Source: an uncultured Candidatus Saccharibacteria bacterium
GTDB lineage: Bacteria; Patescibacteriota; Saccharimonadia; Saccharimonadales; Saccharimonadaceae
Reading direction: 5' to 3'
DNA length: 64,000 nucleotides
Assembly: GCA_947168825.1 (NCBI GenBank)
Contig: CAMVNH010000002.1
Coordinates: 94,457-158,456 of the forward strand
Below are positions 50,769-58,575 of the stretch, in pieces. Every line of letters begins with the position of its first letter. Within the stretch, counting starts at the first letter, position 1. Position numbers and translations under genes: made by a program. The notes below the pieces were generated by a model. The model had not been told where the DNA came from and ran no database searches. It saw nothing but the letters and a program-made list of their open reading frames with translations.

Positions 50769-50800
50769 AGACCAGGTTCCCTAGAGACTTGGTCTCTTTT
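50769..50800 (+). terminator. Terminator of the small peptide gene
   Basis: AGACCA pairs with TGGTCT and is followed by CTTTT, 26 bases after the stop codon. Confidence 0.75.
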
Positions 50801-50957
50801 ATATTCTTATTATATCAAACTTAAGCGATTTTGTCTAGGGGGTAGCTTCTTGCATCGATAATAAGAGTTAGGTATCAGGGGTTGATTTTTTTGCGGTTAT
50901 GGTATAAAATGAGGAAAATAAGTGAGGTTAAGAGCCTGGTGGGGGCGAAAGAAAATA

Positions 50958-53183
50958 ATGGCAAAAAAAAGAAAATCGACACGAAGGAAAAGTTCGAAAC
51001 GAACGACACGAGATGTGGCGCCGCAGCATGAGTTGCCGGGAGGTTTTTGGAGACAAGTTGGCGCAGTAGTAATGATAGCGCTCGCTGTAATGTTGGTGAT
51101 GACGTGGTTTGGTAGTGGAGGGAGCGCATTAAATACGGTCCATAAGACAGCGATGGATTTGATTGGATTTGCAGCGTATCTTGCGCCAGTGTTATTAGTT
51201 TATCTTGCGGTGATGATTTTTCGAAGCGATAATAATCGTTTGCCGGCTGTAATGTGGGTAGCGGCAATTTTGATGATTGTGTGGGGCGCAGGGATGGCTG
51301 GTATACCAACGATTGGGCAGAAAAATCCGACGGGGGGGATGCTTGGCGAATGGTTGAACGGATTTGTGACAGAGATTTTGGATCCGGGAGTGGCAGCATT
51401 TATATATATAGTGTTGATATTTATTACGGCTGTGTTTATTTTACAGATGAGCCCAGCTGCGGTCTTTAAGAAATTCTTTGCGATGTTTAAGACGACGAAG
51501 AAAGCGGAAGATGCAAAGAATGCGAAAGTGGCGCGCGAGGCGGAGAGCAAGGAGCCTATGGGTGGATTGAAAGTGAAGGTCGGGGGTGTGGCGGCAGAGG
51601 ATATCAAAAAGCAGTCGGCGTTTAAGATTCGGACCCCAGAAAAGAAGCCAGTAGCTCCATCTAATGAGCCACCAAAGGCGCTTGTATCAGTGAATGATCC
51701 AGATTGGAAAATGCCGCCGACTGATCTCTTGGAAAAGAAGGAATTACCGCCAGATTATGGCAATACACAACAGAACGCATATATTATCCAGTCTACGTTT
51801 AAGCAATTTGGGATTGACGTGGAGATGGATGGGGCGAATGTGGGTCCGAAGGTGACGCAGTATACAATGAAACCGCCGGCGGGTATGAGTTTGTCGAAGA
51901 TTTTGGGCCATGATAAGGAATTGGCACTTAATCTTGCAGTGGAGAGCGTGCGTATTGAAGCGCCGATTCCGGGGAAGAAGTTGGTTGGTGTGGAGATTCC
52001 GAACGTAAAGGCGGGACAGGTGAGATTGCGCTCAATCTTAGAGAGTGACGAGTGGAAGAAGTCGGAAGACAGGCTGTTGTTTGCGGTGGGGAAGGATATT
52101 TCTGGTAAGGTTGTGACGGCAAACTTGGCAAAGATGCCGCACCTTCTGATTGGTGGTACTACTGGTTCGGGTAAGTCGGTGATGATGAACACATTAATTA
52201 CATCGTTGTTGTATCGGAATGCGCCGAGTGATTTGAAGTTGATTTTAATTGACCCGAAGCAGGTGGAAATGTCGCTTTATGATGATATTCCGCACCTTTT
52301 GACCCCGATTATCACCGAGAGCGATAAGGCGGTGTCGGCGATGAAGTGGGCGGTGAACGAGATGGAGCGGCGTTATAGTTTGATGCGCGAGGAGCATGTG
52401 AAGACTATTATTGACTATAATAAGAAGATGGAAAAGGGTGAATCGTCTGAAGAGGATACGGGTGGCAAGATGCCATATATCGTGGTGATTGTGGATGAGA
52501 TGAGCGACATTATGATGGCGGCGGGGAAGGAACTTGAGCCGCCTATTGTGCGAATTGCGCAGAAGGGGCGAGCTGCGGGTATTCATCTGGTGCTTGCGAC
52601 ACAGAACCCGGTTGTGAAGGTTGTGACTGGTCTGATTAAGGCAAATGTGCCGGCGCGTCTTGCGTTTGCGGTACAGAACTTTACCGAATCTAACGTGATG
52701 CTCGGTATGGCGGGCGCGGAGAAGTTGCTCGGCGCGGGTGATATGTTGATGCTTACTACTGATATGATGGGGAAGCCACGTCGAGTGCAGGGCGCCTGGG
52801 TGTCGGATGATGAAGAGGAAAAAATTGTGGAGTTTTTGAAAGAGCAGCGGGCACCAGAATATAACGACGATGTGGTGTCGCAGATGGTGGGTTCGTTTGG
52901 CGATGGTGCGGTAGACGGTAACGCGATTGGAGGCCTGGGCCGAAAGTTTAATCCGCAAGATCCGTATGTGCGAAAAGCCGTGGAAATTTCGATTGCGAAT
53001 GGTTCGTTCTCGACTTCGGCGCTGCAGACGCAGCTTTCTAAGGGGCATGGGTTCGTATCTGGACTTGCAATGTGGCTTTTCGACATCGGAGTGATTGGTC
53101 CGAAGAACGGAAACAAGCCGCGCGAGGTTTTGATCTCTTCGCTAGAAGAGTTTGACGAGCACGCGGCCGGTTCCGCAGAATAG
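50958..53183 (+). CDS. ftsK: DNA translocase FtsK/SpoIIIE
   Basis: FtsK pumps chromosomal DNA through the closing septum. A basic N-terminus is followed by about four membrane segments (residues 32-175). A short linker of about 100 residues leads to the alpha-beta ATPase motor, with Walker A LIGGTTGSGKSVMMNTL (about 398) and Walker B YIVVIVDEMSDIM. The C-terminal winged-helix gamma domain reads SFSTSALQTQLSKGHGFVSG. At 741 residues it is a compact, SpoIIIE-sized form. An earlier in-frame GTG (50922) lies 12 bases after TATAAAAT and is an alternative start. Confidence 0.96.
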   Translation: MAKKRKSTRRKSSKRTTRDVAPQHELPGGFWRQVGAVVMIALAVMLVMTWFGSGGSALNTVHKTAMDLIGFAAYLAPVLLVYLAVMIFRSDNNRLPAVMWVAAILMIVWGAGMAGIPTIGQKNPTGGMLGEWLNGFVTEILDPGVAAFIYIVLIFITAVFILQMSPAAVFKKFFAMFKTTKKAEDAKNAKVAREAESKEPMGGLKVKVGGVAAEDIKKQSAFKIRTPEKKPVAPSNEPPKALVSVNDPDWKMPPTDLLEKKELPPDYGNTQQNAYIIQSTFKQFGIDVEMDGANVGPKVTQYTMKPPAGMSLSKILGHDKELALNLAVESVRIEAPIPGKKLVGVEIPNVKAGQVRLRSILESDEWKKSEDRLLFAVGKDISGKVVTANLAKMPHLLIGGTTGSGKSVMMNTLITSLLYRNAPSDLKLILIDPKQVEMSLYDDIPHLLTPIITESDKAVSAMKWAVNEMERRYSLMREEHVKTIIDYNKKMEKGESSEEDTGGKMPYIVVIVDEMSDIMMAAGKELEPPIVRIAQKGRAAGIHLVLATQNPVVKVVTGLIKANVPARLAFAVQNFTESNVMLGMAGAEKLLGAGDMLMLTTDMMGKPRRVQGAWVSDDEEEKIVEFLKEQRAPEYNDDVVSQMVGSFGDGAVDGNAIGGLGRKFNPQDPYVRKAVEISIANGSFSTSALQTQLSKGHGFVSGLAMWLFDIGVIGPKNGNKPREVLISSLEEFDEHAAGSAE

Positions 53184-53225
53184 GAATATGTGCAGATTTT
53201 GATCTGCTGCCCGGTTTTCTGAGCA

Positions 53226-53329
53226 CTCAAAAACAATAGAATTATGATTTATAAGGTGCTAGCCCAACGCGAACAGAAGTTAGTCGACGATAAAACTTTT
53301 GTTCGGGGTTTGTAAAAATTGTTTTTGAG
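53226..53329. repeat. Nested inverted repeat element (104 bp)
   Basis: Perfect 12-bp outer arms CTCAAAAACAAT and ATTGTTTTTGAG (53226-53237 and 53318-53329) enclose a second inverted repeat, CGAACAGAAGTT and AACTTTTGTTCG (53270-53281 and 53294-53305, 11 of 12 paired) with a 12-base loop. It lies 40 bp after ftsK with no gene inside. It could be a miniature mobile element, or a large cruciform or RNA hairpin. The rest of 53330-53427 shows nothing recognisable. Confidence 0.7.
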
Positions 53330-53427
53330 AGGTGAGTGGAGGGATTTTAACGGTGAAGCTTCGCTAGTCCGATTTAAATAGCTTCGCGACATAGACGGTT
53401 TTTGGTCAAAATCCGACCACGCGCCCA

Positions 53428-53459
53428 GTATATAGCAAATTTTGAAATTTTTACAAGCA
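53428..53459 (-). promoter_or_regulatory. Promoter part of the repeated element, copy C
   Basis: Its 32 bases match the first 32 of copy A at 29 positions (TTGTAA to TATATA), but the leader hairpin half is missing. It would transcribe leftward into a region without a gene. A looser, oppositely directed relative begins at 53491 with TGCTTGTAATTTTTTT and TATATA. Confidence 0.6.
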
Positions 53460-53667
53460 CTAGTGTTTTAAGATAGAATCTTAATGGTAGTGCTTGTAAT
53501 TTTTTTCTTTTTTGATATATAGTGGCGGACGGTGGGGTATGCTGACTGGAATGTTAGACGCAAAACTCTAAGCGTATGTGGGATAATATCAATTTAATTG
53601 GTTAGGGCGGGCAGGCTAAACGATGTAGTTGTTTTTCTGATAGGTTGGCGGAAAGCAGGGAAAGGAC

Positions 53668-53696
53668 TTGCAGAAAACGTGAAACTAGGGTATAAT
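53668..53696 (+). promoter_or_regulatory. rpsF operon promoter TTGCAG-N17-TATAAT
   Basis: The -35 is at 53668-53673 and the -10 at 53691-53696, with an exact 17-base spacer. RNA would start near 53703, giving a leader of about 64 nt. Confidence 0.85.
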
Positions 53697-53719
53697 GGTA
53701 GGGATATTAAATTATACTC

Positions 53720-53745
53720 AGTAGACGGGTGTAGCCGCGTCTGCT
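53720..53745 (+). promoter_or_regulatory. rpsF leader hairpin, possible S6:S18 control site
   Basis: AGTAGACG pairs with CGTCTGCT (8 bp, one G-U). The loop GGTGTAGCCG can add two GC pairs and contains a CCG. Leaders of rpsF operons in many bacteria carry a CCG-containing stem bound by the S6:S18 complex. The position is right, but the detailed consensus cannot be checked here. Confidence 0.5.
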
Positions 53746-53766
53746 TTAACCAAAGGAGTAAAAAAG

Positions 53767-54129
53767 ATGAAACAGTACGAACTTACTGTGATGATTCATC
53801 CAGATCTTGAGATGAATCTGCAACCAGCACTAGACAAAATCAGCAAATTGATTGAGTCTGTCGGTGGTAAGATTATCAAAGAAACGAATGAAGGCAAGAA
53901 GCGCATGGCTTACAAGATTGCAAAGCAAGAGTTTGCAGTCTACTATGCTTATGATTTGGAGCTTCCTAGCGATGCACCAGAAAAGTTAGAGCGTTCGCTT
54001 TCGATTGCGGATGAAGTAATTCGTCATCTGCTCGTATCTAAAGATGAGCGCAAAGAAAAGATGGCAGCTAAGCGCAAGGCGGCTGGTGTCGATGATGAAA
54101 AAGGGGTAAGTGAAGAGGAGGAGAAATAA
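53767..54129 (+). CDS. rpsF: 30S ribosomal protein bS6
   Basis: bS6 binds the central domain of the 30S subunit with bS18. It begins MKQYELTVMIHPDLEMNLQP and has the typical GGKIIKETNEGKKRMAYKIA segment followed by a YYAYDLELPSDAPEKLERSL helix. The acidic and Lys-rich tail (residues 100-120) is longer than usual. AAAGGAG lies ahead of the ATG. It is first in the rpsF-ssb-rpsR-efp-tlyA run, a common order in bacteria. Confidence 0.97.
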   Translation: MKQYELTVMIHPDLEMNLQPALDKISKLIESVGGKIIKETNEGKKRMAYKIAKQEFAVYYAYDLELPSDAPEKLERSLSIADEVIRHLLVSKDERKEKMAAKRKAAGVDDEKGVSEEEEK

Positions 54130-54130
54130 G

Positions 54131-54571
54131 GTGCGCGGTTTTTCTAAGGCAATTATTGCAGGCAACCTAACTCGTGATCCTGAACTTCGAACTACACCTG
54201 GTGGTGCGAATGTTTGTTCTTTTTCTATTGCAGTGAACCGAAACTACAGAGACGCTAGCGGCAATAATCAGGAATCGGTTTCGTTTATTGACTGTTCAGC
54301 TTGGGGGAAGCTTGGCGAAACGATTAGCCAGTACAAGAAAAAAGGTGATGGCATTCTAGTTTCTGGTCGGCTAGAACAGAGAAGTTGGGATGATAAAAGC
54401 ACTGGGCAAAAGCGTTCGAGAGTAGAAGTAGTGGTTGACGACTGCAACTTTATTGGCGAACGTGGTACAGCAGGCACTTCTGATTCGACGACGTCGACAG
54501 CGGTGGCTGATGTGGTTCCAGATGATGTGCCAACAGATGACGCAATTGATTTAAGTGAAGTACCATTCTAA
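54131..54571 (+). CDS. ssb: Single-stranded DNA-binding protein
   Basis: SSB coats single-stranded DNA in replication and repair. The OB fold reads KAIIAGNLTRDPELRTTPGG, VCSFSIAVNRNYRDASGN and FIDCSAWGKLGETISQYKKK. An acidic, Thr-rich linker leads to the partner-binding tip DAIDLSEVPF, close to the classic DDDIPF form. A GTG start at 54131 is used, just after GAGGAGGAG and one base after the rpsF stop. The 146-residue length is normal. Confidence 0.97.
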   Translation: MRGFSKAIIAGNLTRDPELRTTPGGANVCSFSIAVNRNYRDASGNNQESVSFIDCSAWGKLGETISQYKKKGDGILVSGRLEQRSWDDKSTGQKRSRVEVVVDDCNFIGERGTAGTSDSTTSTAVADVVPDDVPTDDAIDLSEVPF

Positions 54572-54592
54572 TAAGGAAGAAAGGAAAGGAAT

Positions 54593-54790
54593 ATGCGCAG
54601 AATTAAAAATGATCCAAATCTGTATTTTGACTATAAAGATGTAAAAACTTTACAACGTTTTCTCGATCCGTATGGACGAATTGACCCAATTGCAAAGACT
54701 GGTCTTTCGACCAAACAGCAGCGCCAGCTTTCAGTGGCGGTGAAGCGTGCACGACATCTAGCATTACTCCCATTTGTGGCGGAGAACTAA
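54593..54790 (+). CDS. rpsR: 30S ribosomal protein bS18
   Basis: bS18 is the partner of bS6 on the platform. Its 65 residues contain the core [20 protein letters not shown], the [20 protein letters not shown] segment and LALLPFV. The N-terminal Cys-rich stretch of zinc-binding bS18 is absent (it starts [11 protein letters not shown]). AAGGA-rich sequence precedes the ATG. The gene is one base from efp. Confidence 0.97.
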   Translation: MRRIKNDPNLYFDYKDVKTLQRFLDPYGRIDPIAKTGLSTKQQRQLSVAVKRARHLALLPFVAEN

Positions 54791-54791
54791 G

Positions 54792-55352
54792 ATGTACGGA
54801 CCAACAGATTTGAAGAAAAATGTGCTAATTACCTTAGACGGTCAGCCGTATAAGGTGATTGAGTATTCTCAGAAAGTAATGGGCCGAGGTGGCTCGATTG
54901 TGAACGTGAAAGTGAAGAACCTAATTACTGGGGCACTTCTTCCGAAGACTTTTAAGGGTCAGGAGAAAATTGAGCCGGCTGAGGTAACAACGAAAAAGGT
55001 TCAGTATCTTTATCGTGATGATGAGAAGTTTTATTTCATGGATCCAGCGACGTTTGAACAGTACGAGTTATCTGCTGATATGGTTGGTGATTCCGCTGAT
55101 TTCATGCGTGATGGTGATGAAATGGAAATTCAGTTCTATAATGGAACTGCTATTAACCTAGTATTACCGAAGAATATTTGGTTGAAGGTGACTTATACCG
55201 AAAACGCGGTGAAAGGTGATACATCGACTTCAATTACGAAGGATGCCACGCTTGAGACTGGTGTAGTAGTGAAAGTGCCAGCGTTTATCAAGGAGGGGGA
55301 CATTGTTTCTATCGACACGGAGACTTACGATTACCGTGAACGAAAGAAATAA
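54792..55352 (+). CDS. efp: Elongation factor P
   Basis: EF-P relieves ribosome stalling at proline stretches. The three beta-barrel domains are present (MYGPTDLKKNVLITLDGQPY at the start, DPATFEQYELSADMVGDSAD in the middle). The tip loop that carries the modified residue reads VMGRGGSIVNVKVKN, so the position of the usual lysine (PGKG) holds arginine. Arginine-tipped EF-P is rhamnosylated in some bacteria, but with a different loop (PGRNNA), so the modification status is unknown. GGCGGAG precedes the ATG at 54792. Placing efp after rpsR is unusual. Confidence 0.95.
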   Translation: MYGPTDLKKNVLITLDGQPYKVIEYSQKVMGRGGSIVNVKVKNLITGALLPKTFKGQEKIEPAEVTTKKVQYLYRDDEKFYFMDPATFEQYELSADMVGDSADFMRDGDEMEIQFYNGTAINLVLPKNIWLKVTYTENAVKGDTSTSITKDATLETGVVVKVPAFIKEGDIVSIDTETYDYRERKK

Positions 55353-55902
55353 GACTCCGGTTTCGAGAGCAGAGAATAAGCTTGCAGGGGCGGTGCAGGC
55401 TTTTTCTTATGATTTTCGGGGAAAGACGGTGCTAGATATTGGGTCATCGACGGGGGGATTTACTGAGTATGCTCTGAGTCGGGGGGCTTTGAAGGTGGTT
55501 GCGGTGGAGAAGGGGACGAGGCAGATGAAGGCGCCGCTGAGGTTTGATCCGAGGGTGGAGCTACACGAGAAGACGGATATTTTTGAGTTTTCTGGGGTTT
55601 TTCCGGACGTAATTTTGGCGGACGTGTCATTTATTAGCCTAACAAAAGTGCTTATGTATGCTAAAATGAGGTTAGCACGTAGAGATACGGACTATCTTGT
55701 GATGTTGAAGCCACAGTTCGAGGCACGGGATTTTCAGCTAAATAGGGGGGTAGTGAAAAATGAGAAGGTGCGACGAGAAATTATTCGGCGATTTGAGGAA
55801 TGGTTGAAGCGAAATGGTTTTTTGGTGGTGAAAAAGCGGGACAATACGCTTGCTGGAAAAAATGGAAACTTGGAACGTTTTTATTGGTTAAAAACGGTGT
55901 AA
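55336..55902 (+). CDS. TlyA-like rRNA 2'-O-methyltransferase without S4 domain
   Basis: This is an FtsJ/RrmJ-fold SAM methyltransferase. The SAM-binding motif reads GKTVLDIGSSTGGFTEYALS, with VVAVEKGTRQM next, and the K-D-K-E type catalytic residues are in ILADVSFISLTKVL, LVMLKPQFEA and the C-terminal GNLERFYWL. TlyA methylates cytidines in 16S and 23S rRNA and normally has an N-terminal S4 RNA-binding domain of about 60 residues; here the protein begins near SRAENKLAGAVQAF and lacks it. The GTG at 55336 overlaps the efp end by 17 bases. Target sites are inferred from the family only. Confidence 0.85.
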   Translation: MNERNKTPVSRAENKLAGAVQAFSYDFRGKTVLDIGSSTGGFTEYALSRGALKVVAVEKGTRQMKAPLRFDPRVELHEKTDIFEFSGVFPDVILADVSFISLTKVLMYAKMRLARRDTDYLVMLKPQFEARDFQLNRGVVKNEKVRREIIRRFEEWLKRNGFLVVKKRDNTLAGKNGNLERFYWLKTV

Positions 55903-55907
55903 ATTTG

Positions 55908-55936
55908 TTGACTATTGAGCTACTTATGCTTATAAT
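55908..55936 (+). promoter_or_regulatory. Pilus operon promoter TTGACT-N17-TATAAT
   Basis: The -35 is at 55908-55913 and the -10 at 55931-55936. The pilM ATG follows six bases later, so the operon mRNA begins at its first codon. Confidence 0.88.
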
Positions 55937-55942
55937 ATAGGT

Positions 55943-56989
55943 ATGAGTTTGTTGCACGGAGTGGGCGAATTCTTCGCGATGGACATTGGGACAAATGCAC
56001 TAAGGTTAGTGCAGCTTTCTGGTGATGCGCAACACGGTTGGGCCTTGCAGAAATACGCTTATGTGCCAACAGATGCGAAAATTACTCAAGATAATAGCGA
56101 TTTAGGCAGAAGGAAGTTGGGGGAAAAAATTCTTGGTGCAGTGCGACAGGCTGGTGTGACGACGAAGAACATTGCAATCGGGCTACCAGCACAGAAGACT
56201 TTCACTTCTATTATTGAGGTTCCGAATGCTTCTCCGAAGCAGTTGGAGAATACGATTAAATATGAAGTGGATCGATATATTCCGATGTCAGTAGAGGAGG
56301 CAGAGTTTGATTACACGATTCTTGGCGTAAGTCCGAATGATCCGGCGAAGGCGGAGGTACTTTTGTCTTCGACGGCGAAGGATTATGCAGAGAGAACGAT
56401 GGAGATGATTGAGGGGCTTGGTCTGAATATTATAGCGCAAGAGCCGGAGCCGATTGCGATGGCAAGAGCGTTAGTGCCAGTGGGCAGCAAAGACGCGAGA
56501 ATGATGGTGGATTTAGGAGAAAATTCGACGGATATTGTGGTAATGTACCAGGGGGTACCGAGGTTGGTGCGTTCAATTCCTGGCGGTTTATCTGGATTAG
56601 TAAGATCGGTAGCACAAACTTTGAACGTGCGCGAAGATCAAGCGAGAAGATTTATTTTGAAGTACGGTTTGGCGCAGGATAAGATTGACGGACAGGTATT
56701 TAAGGCAATGGAGATGAATTTGGAATCGTTTGCGCAGGAGTTGATGAATTCGGTAAAGTTCTTCCAGACGAAGTATATCAATGCGCCAATTATTGGGTTG
56801 GTATTGTCTGGGTTTGCGGGTATGATTCCTTTTATTGCAGAGTATATGGAAGCGAAGACTGGGATTCAGACGGTACAGGGTAATCCGTGGCAGTTGGTAC
56901 AGGTAACACCGGCGCAAAGGCAAGCGTTGATGAATGTGGCAAGCGAGTTCTCAGTAGCGATTGGGCTTGCGGAAAGGAACAATGATTAA
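55943..56989 (+). CDS. pilM: Type IV pilus assembly protein PilM
   Basis: PilM is an actin-like ATPase on the cytoplasmic side that binds the PilN tail. It begins FFAMDIGTNALRLVQLSGDA and contains IAIGLPAQKTFTSIIEVPNA, the YEVDRYIPMSVEEAEFDYTI block, DLGENSTDIVVMYQGVPRLV for nucleotide binding and VLSGFAGMIPFIAEYMEA. The length (348) is normal. It is the first gene of the operon with a leaderless start, and its stop overlaps the pilN start. Confidence 0.95.
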   Translation: MSLLHGVGEFFAMDIGTNALRLVQLSGDAQHGWALQKYAYVPTDAKITQDNSDLGRRKLGEKILGAVRQAGVTTKNIAIGLPAQKTFTSIIEVPNASPKQLENTIKYEVDRYIPMSVEEAEFDYTILGVSPNDPAKAEVLLSSTAKDYAERTMEMIEGLGLNIIAQEPEPIAMARALVPVGSKDARMMVDLGENSTDIVVMYQGVPRLVRSIPGGLSGLVRSVAQTLNVREDQARRFILKYGLAQDKIDGQVFKAMEMNLESFAQELMNSVKFFQTKYINAPIIGLVLSGFAGMIPFIAEYMEAKTGIQTVQGNPWQLVQVTPAQRQALMNVASEFSVAIGLAERNND

Positions 56990-58575
56990 TGGCAGACAAT
57001 AATGTGCAGCAGGCTCAGACTCCAGCTCCGGCTTCGGGGCAAGCGTCGGCACCAGCGCCAGCGAAGAAGAAACTGGATTTAAAGAAACTGAAAAATCTAG
57101 ATATTAAGACTTTGTTCGGCAAAGGCAAGGAAGTGGAGTTAGTTAGTGGTACGGCAAGCACGTTCGAAATTAATCTGGTGCCGAGCGTTAAGGCGGAGAT
57201 GATAAAGTCGCTAAAAATGCGAAATTTAGTGCTGTTTATTTGTATTATTATCGTGGCAGTGTCGGTTGGTATTGTGGCTATTGTTGGAAGTGTGGTGACT
57301 GGCCAAAATATCACGATGAATGACCAGGACAATAAGATTGAGATGATGTCTGGGAAGTTGAGTGGTTTTGAGGGGCTAGGAGAATATCTGACGATTCAGG
57401 ATCAGTTAGGGAATATTACTTCGATTCAAAATAACCGGAAGATTTTGTCGCGAGTGTTCTCGTTTTTGAATGTGCTACTCCCTAGTGATCCGGACCGGAT
57501 TACAATCTCAGAAATGAATGTGGATTTGTCAGAGAACATTATTAGTTTTTCGGGGCAGGCGGATGCTGGAGTGGAGCCGTTTATTGACTATCGCGTTCTG
57601 GAGTCGTTTAAAAAATCTGTCGCACTGGTAAAGTATGATTATGGTCGTTACGTAGATGCGGAGGACAATGAGATTCCAACGAGATGTGTAGTCGAATCTG
57701 GAAGCGATGGAAAGACTTTGGTTGAGGGGAATAGTATCTATGCTTATTGGATGATGGGGAAGAGCGGCTGCGAGACAGCGGTGACTGAGCGTGAAAAGGC
57801 TTTGGTGGAGCTTGCGACAGAGATTGAGGATGCAGCTGCTGCAGCAGCGGAAGATGCTGGAGAAGCTATGTCGGAAGATGAGATTTTGGAGCGGACTAAA
57901 GAGATTTATAATGAATACGCGGATGCGATAGTACCAAACTGGTATGATGAATGGTTGAGCGCCAATGACTTGACGCGTTATTCGGAAAAAGAGTTAAACA
58001 GCAACGATCGCCAGTCGATTTTAGATAGTTATAACGAGTGGAGGAACTCACTTTCGGATGAGGAGCGTTGGGTAGTAGATCAAGAATTGTCACAGGGGGT
58101 GGATTACCGTGACGTAAAGTTCATGAAGATTTATCGAACACCGCAATTCTCAGACTGGTATAAGAAGGAATATATGGACCTTTCTGGTGGAATTACAGGG
58201 GTGCCACATTTTGCTAGCCAGTGTATTACCTATAGCGGCATGGAGCTTGAAGATTCGATTCGTTGGACATCTAATAATGAATGTATGCTGATGGATGGCG
58301 ATGTAAATATTTCGAACTCTTCTAATGGTAGGGACGCGAGCAATAATCTGGTGCTAAGGTTTGAGGCTTCGTTGACTCTGAATGAGGATCCGTTGAAATT
58401 TGAGAATAAACATGTAATGGCGATTGGTCCGAACGGGCAAAATGTGACTGATTCTTATGTTCAGATTGAGGGGATGTTCGGAGAGAAAGCCGAAGATTGC
58501 CAGTCGAGCGATGTGGTCTGTGTTTCGAACACGGAAAATATAACTGGTGGAGGAAGTAAAGATGCCGAAGAATAA
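56989..58575 (+). CDS. pilN: PilN-like pilus assembly protein, enlarged
   Basis: A Pro/Ala/Lys-rich cytoplasmic N-terminus holds the PilM-binding motif STFEINLVPSVKAEM (about residue 60), matching the INLLP motif of PilN. One membrane segment (about 80-105) and a helical then beta-rich periplasmic part follow. At 528 residues it is more than twice the size of Proteobacterial PilN; the extra about 300 residues (from 230 on, with EKALVELATEIEDAAAAAAE and several tryptophans) have no recognised family. The next gene, pilO-like, overlaps by 14 bases. Confidence 0.85.
   Translation: MADNNVQQAQTPAPASGQASAPAPAKKKLDLKKLKNLDIKTLFGKGKEVELVSGTASTFEINLVPSVKAEMIKSLKMRNLVLFICIIIVAVSVGIVAIVGSVVTGQNITMNDQDNKIEMMSGKLSGFEGLGEYLTIQDQLGNITSIQNNRKILSRVFSFLNVLLPSDPDRITISEMNVDLSENIISFSGQADAGVEPFIDYRVLESFKKSVALVKYDYGRYVDAEDNEIPTRCVVESGSDGKTLVEGNSIYAYWMMGKSGCETAVTEREKALVELATEIEDAAAAAAEDAGEAMSEDEILERTKEIYNEYADAIVPNWYDEWLSANDLTRYSEKELNSNDRQSILDSYNEWRNSLSDEERWVVDQELSQGVDYRDVKFMKIYRTPQFSDWYKKEYMDLSGGITGVPHFASQCITYSGMELEDSIRWTSNNECMLMDGDVNISNSSNGRDASNNLVLRFEASLTLNEDPLKFENKHVMAIGPNGQNVTDSYVQIEGMFGEKAEDCQSSDVVCVSNTENITGGGSKDAEE

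Noticed and set aside
53598-53810. Plus-strand frame upstream of rpsF
   Set aside because: It overlaps the rpsF promoter, leader hairpin and start, and has no ribosome site.
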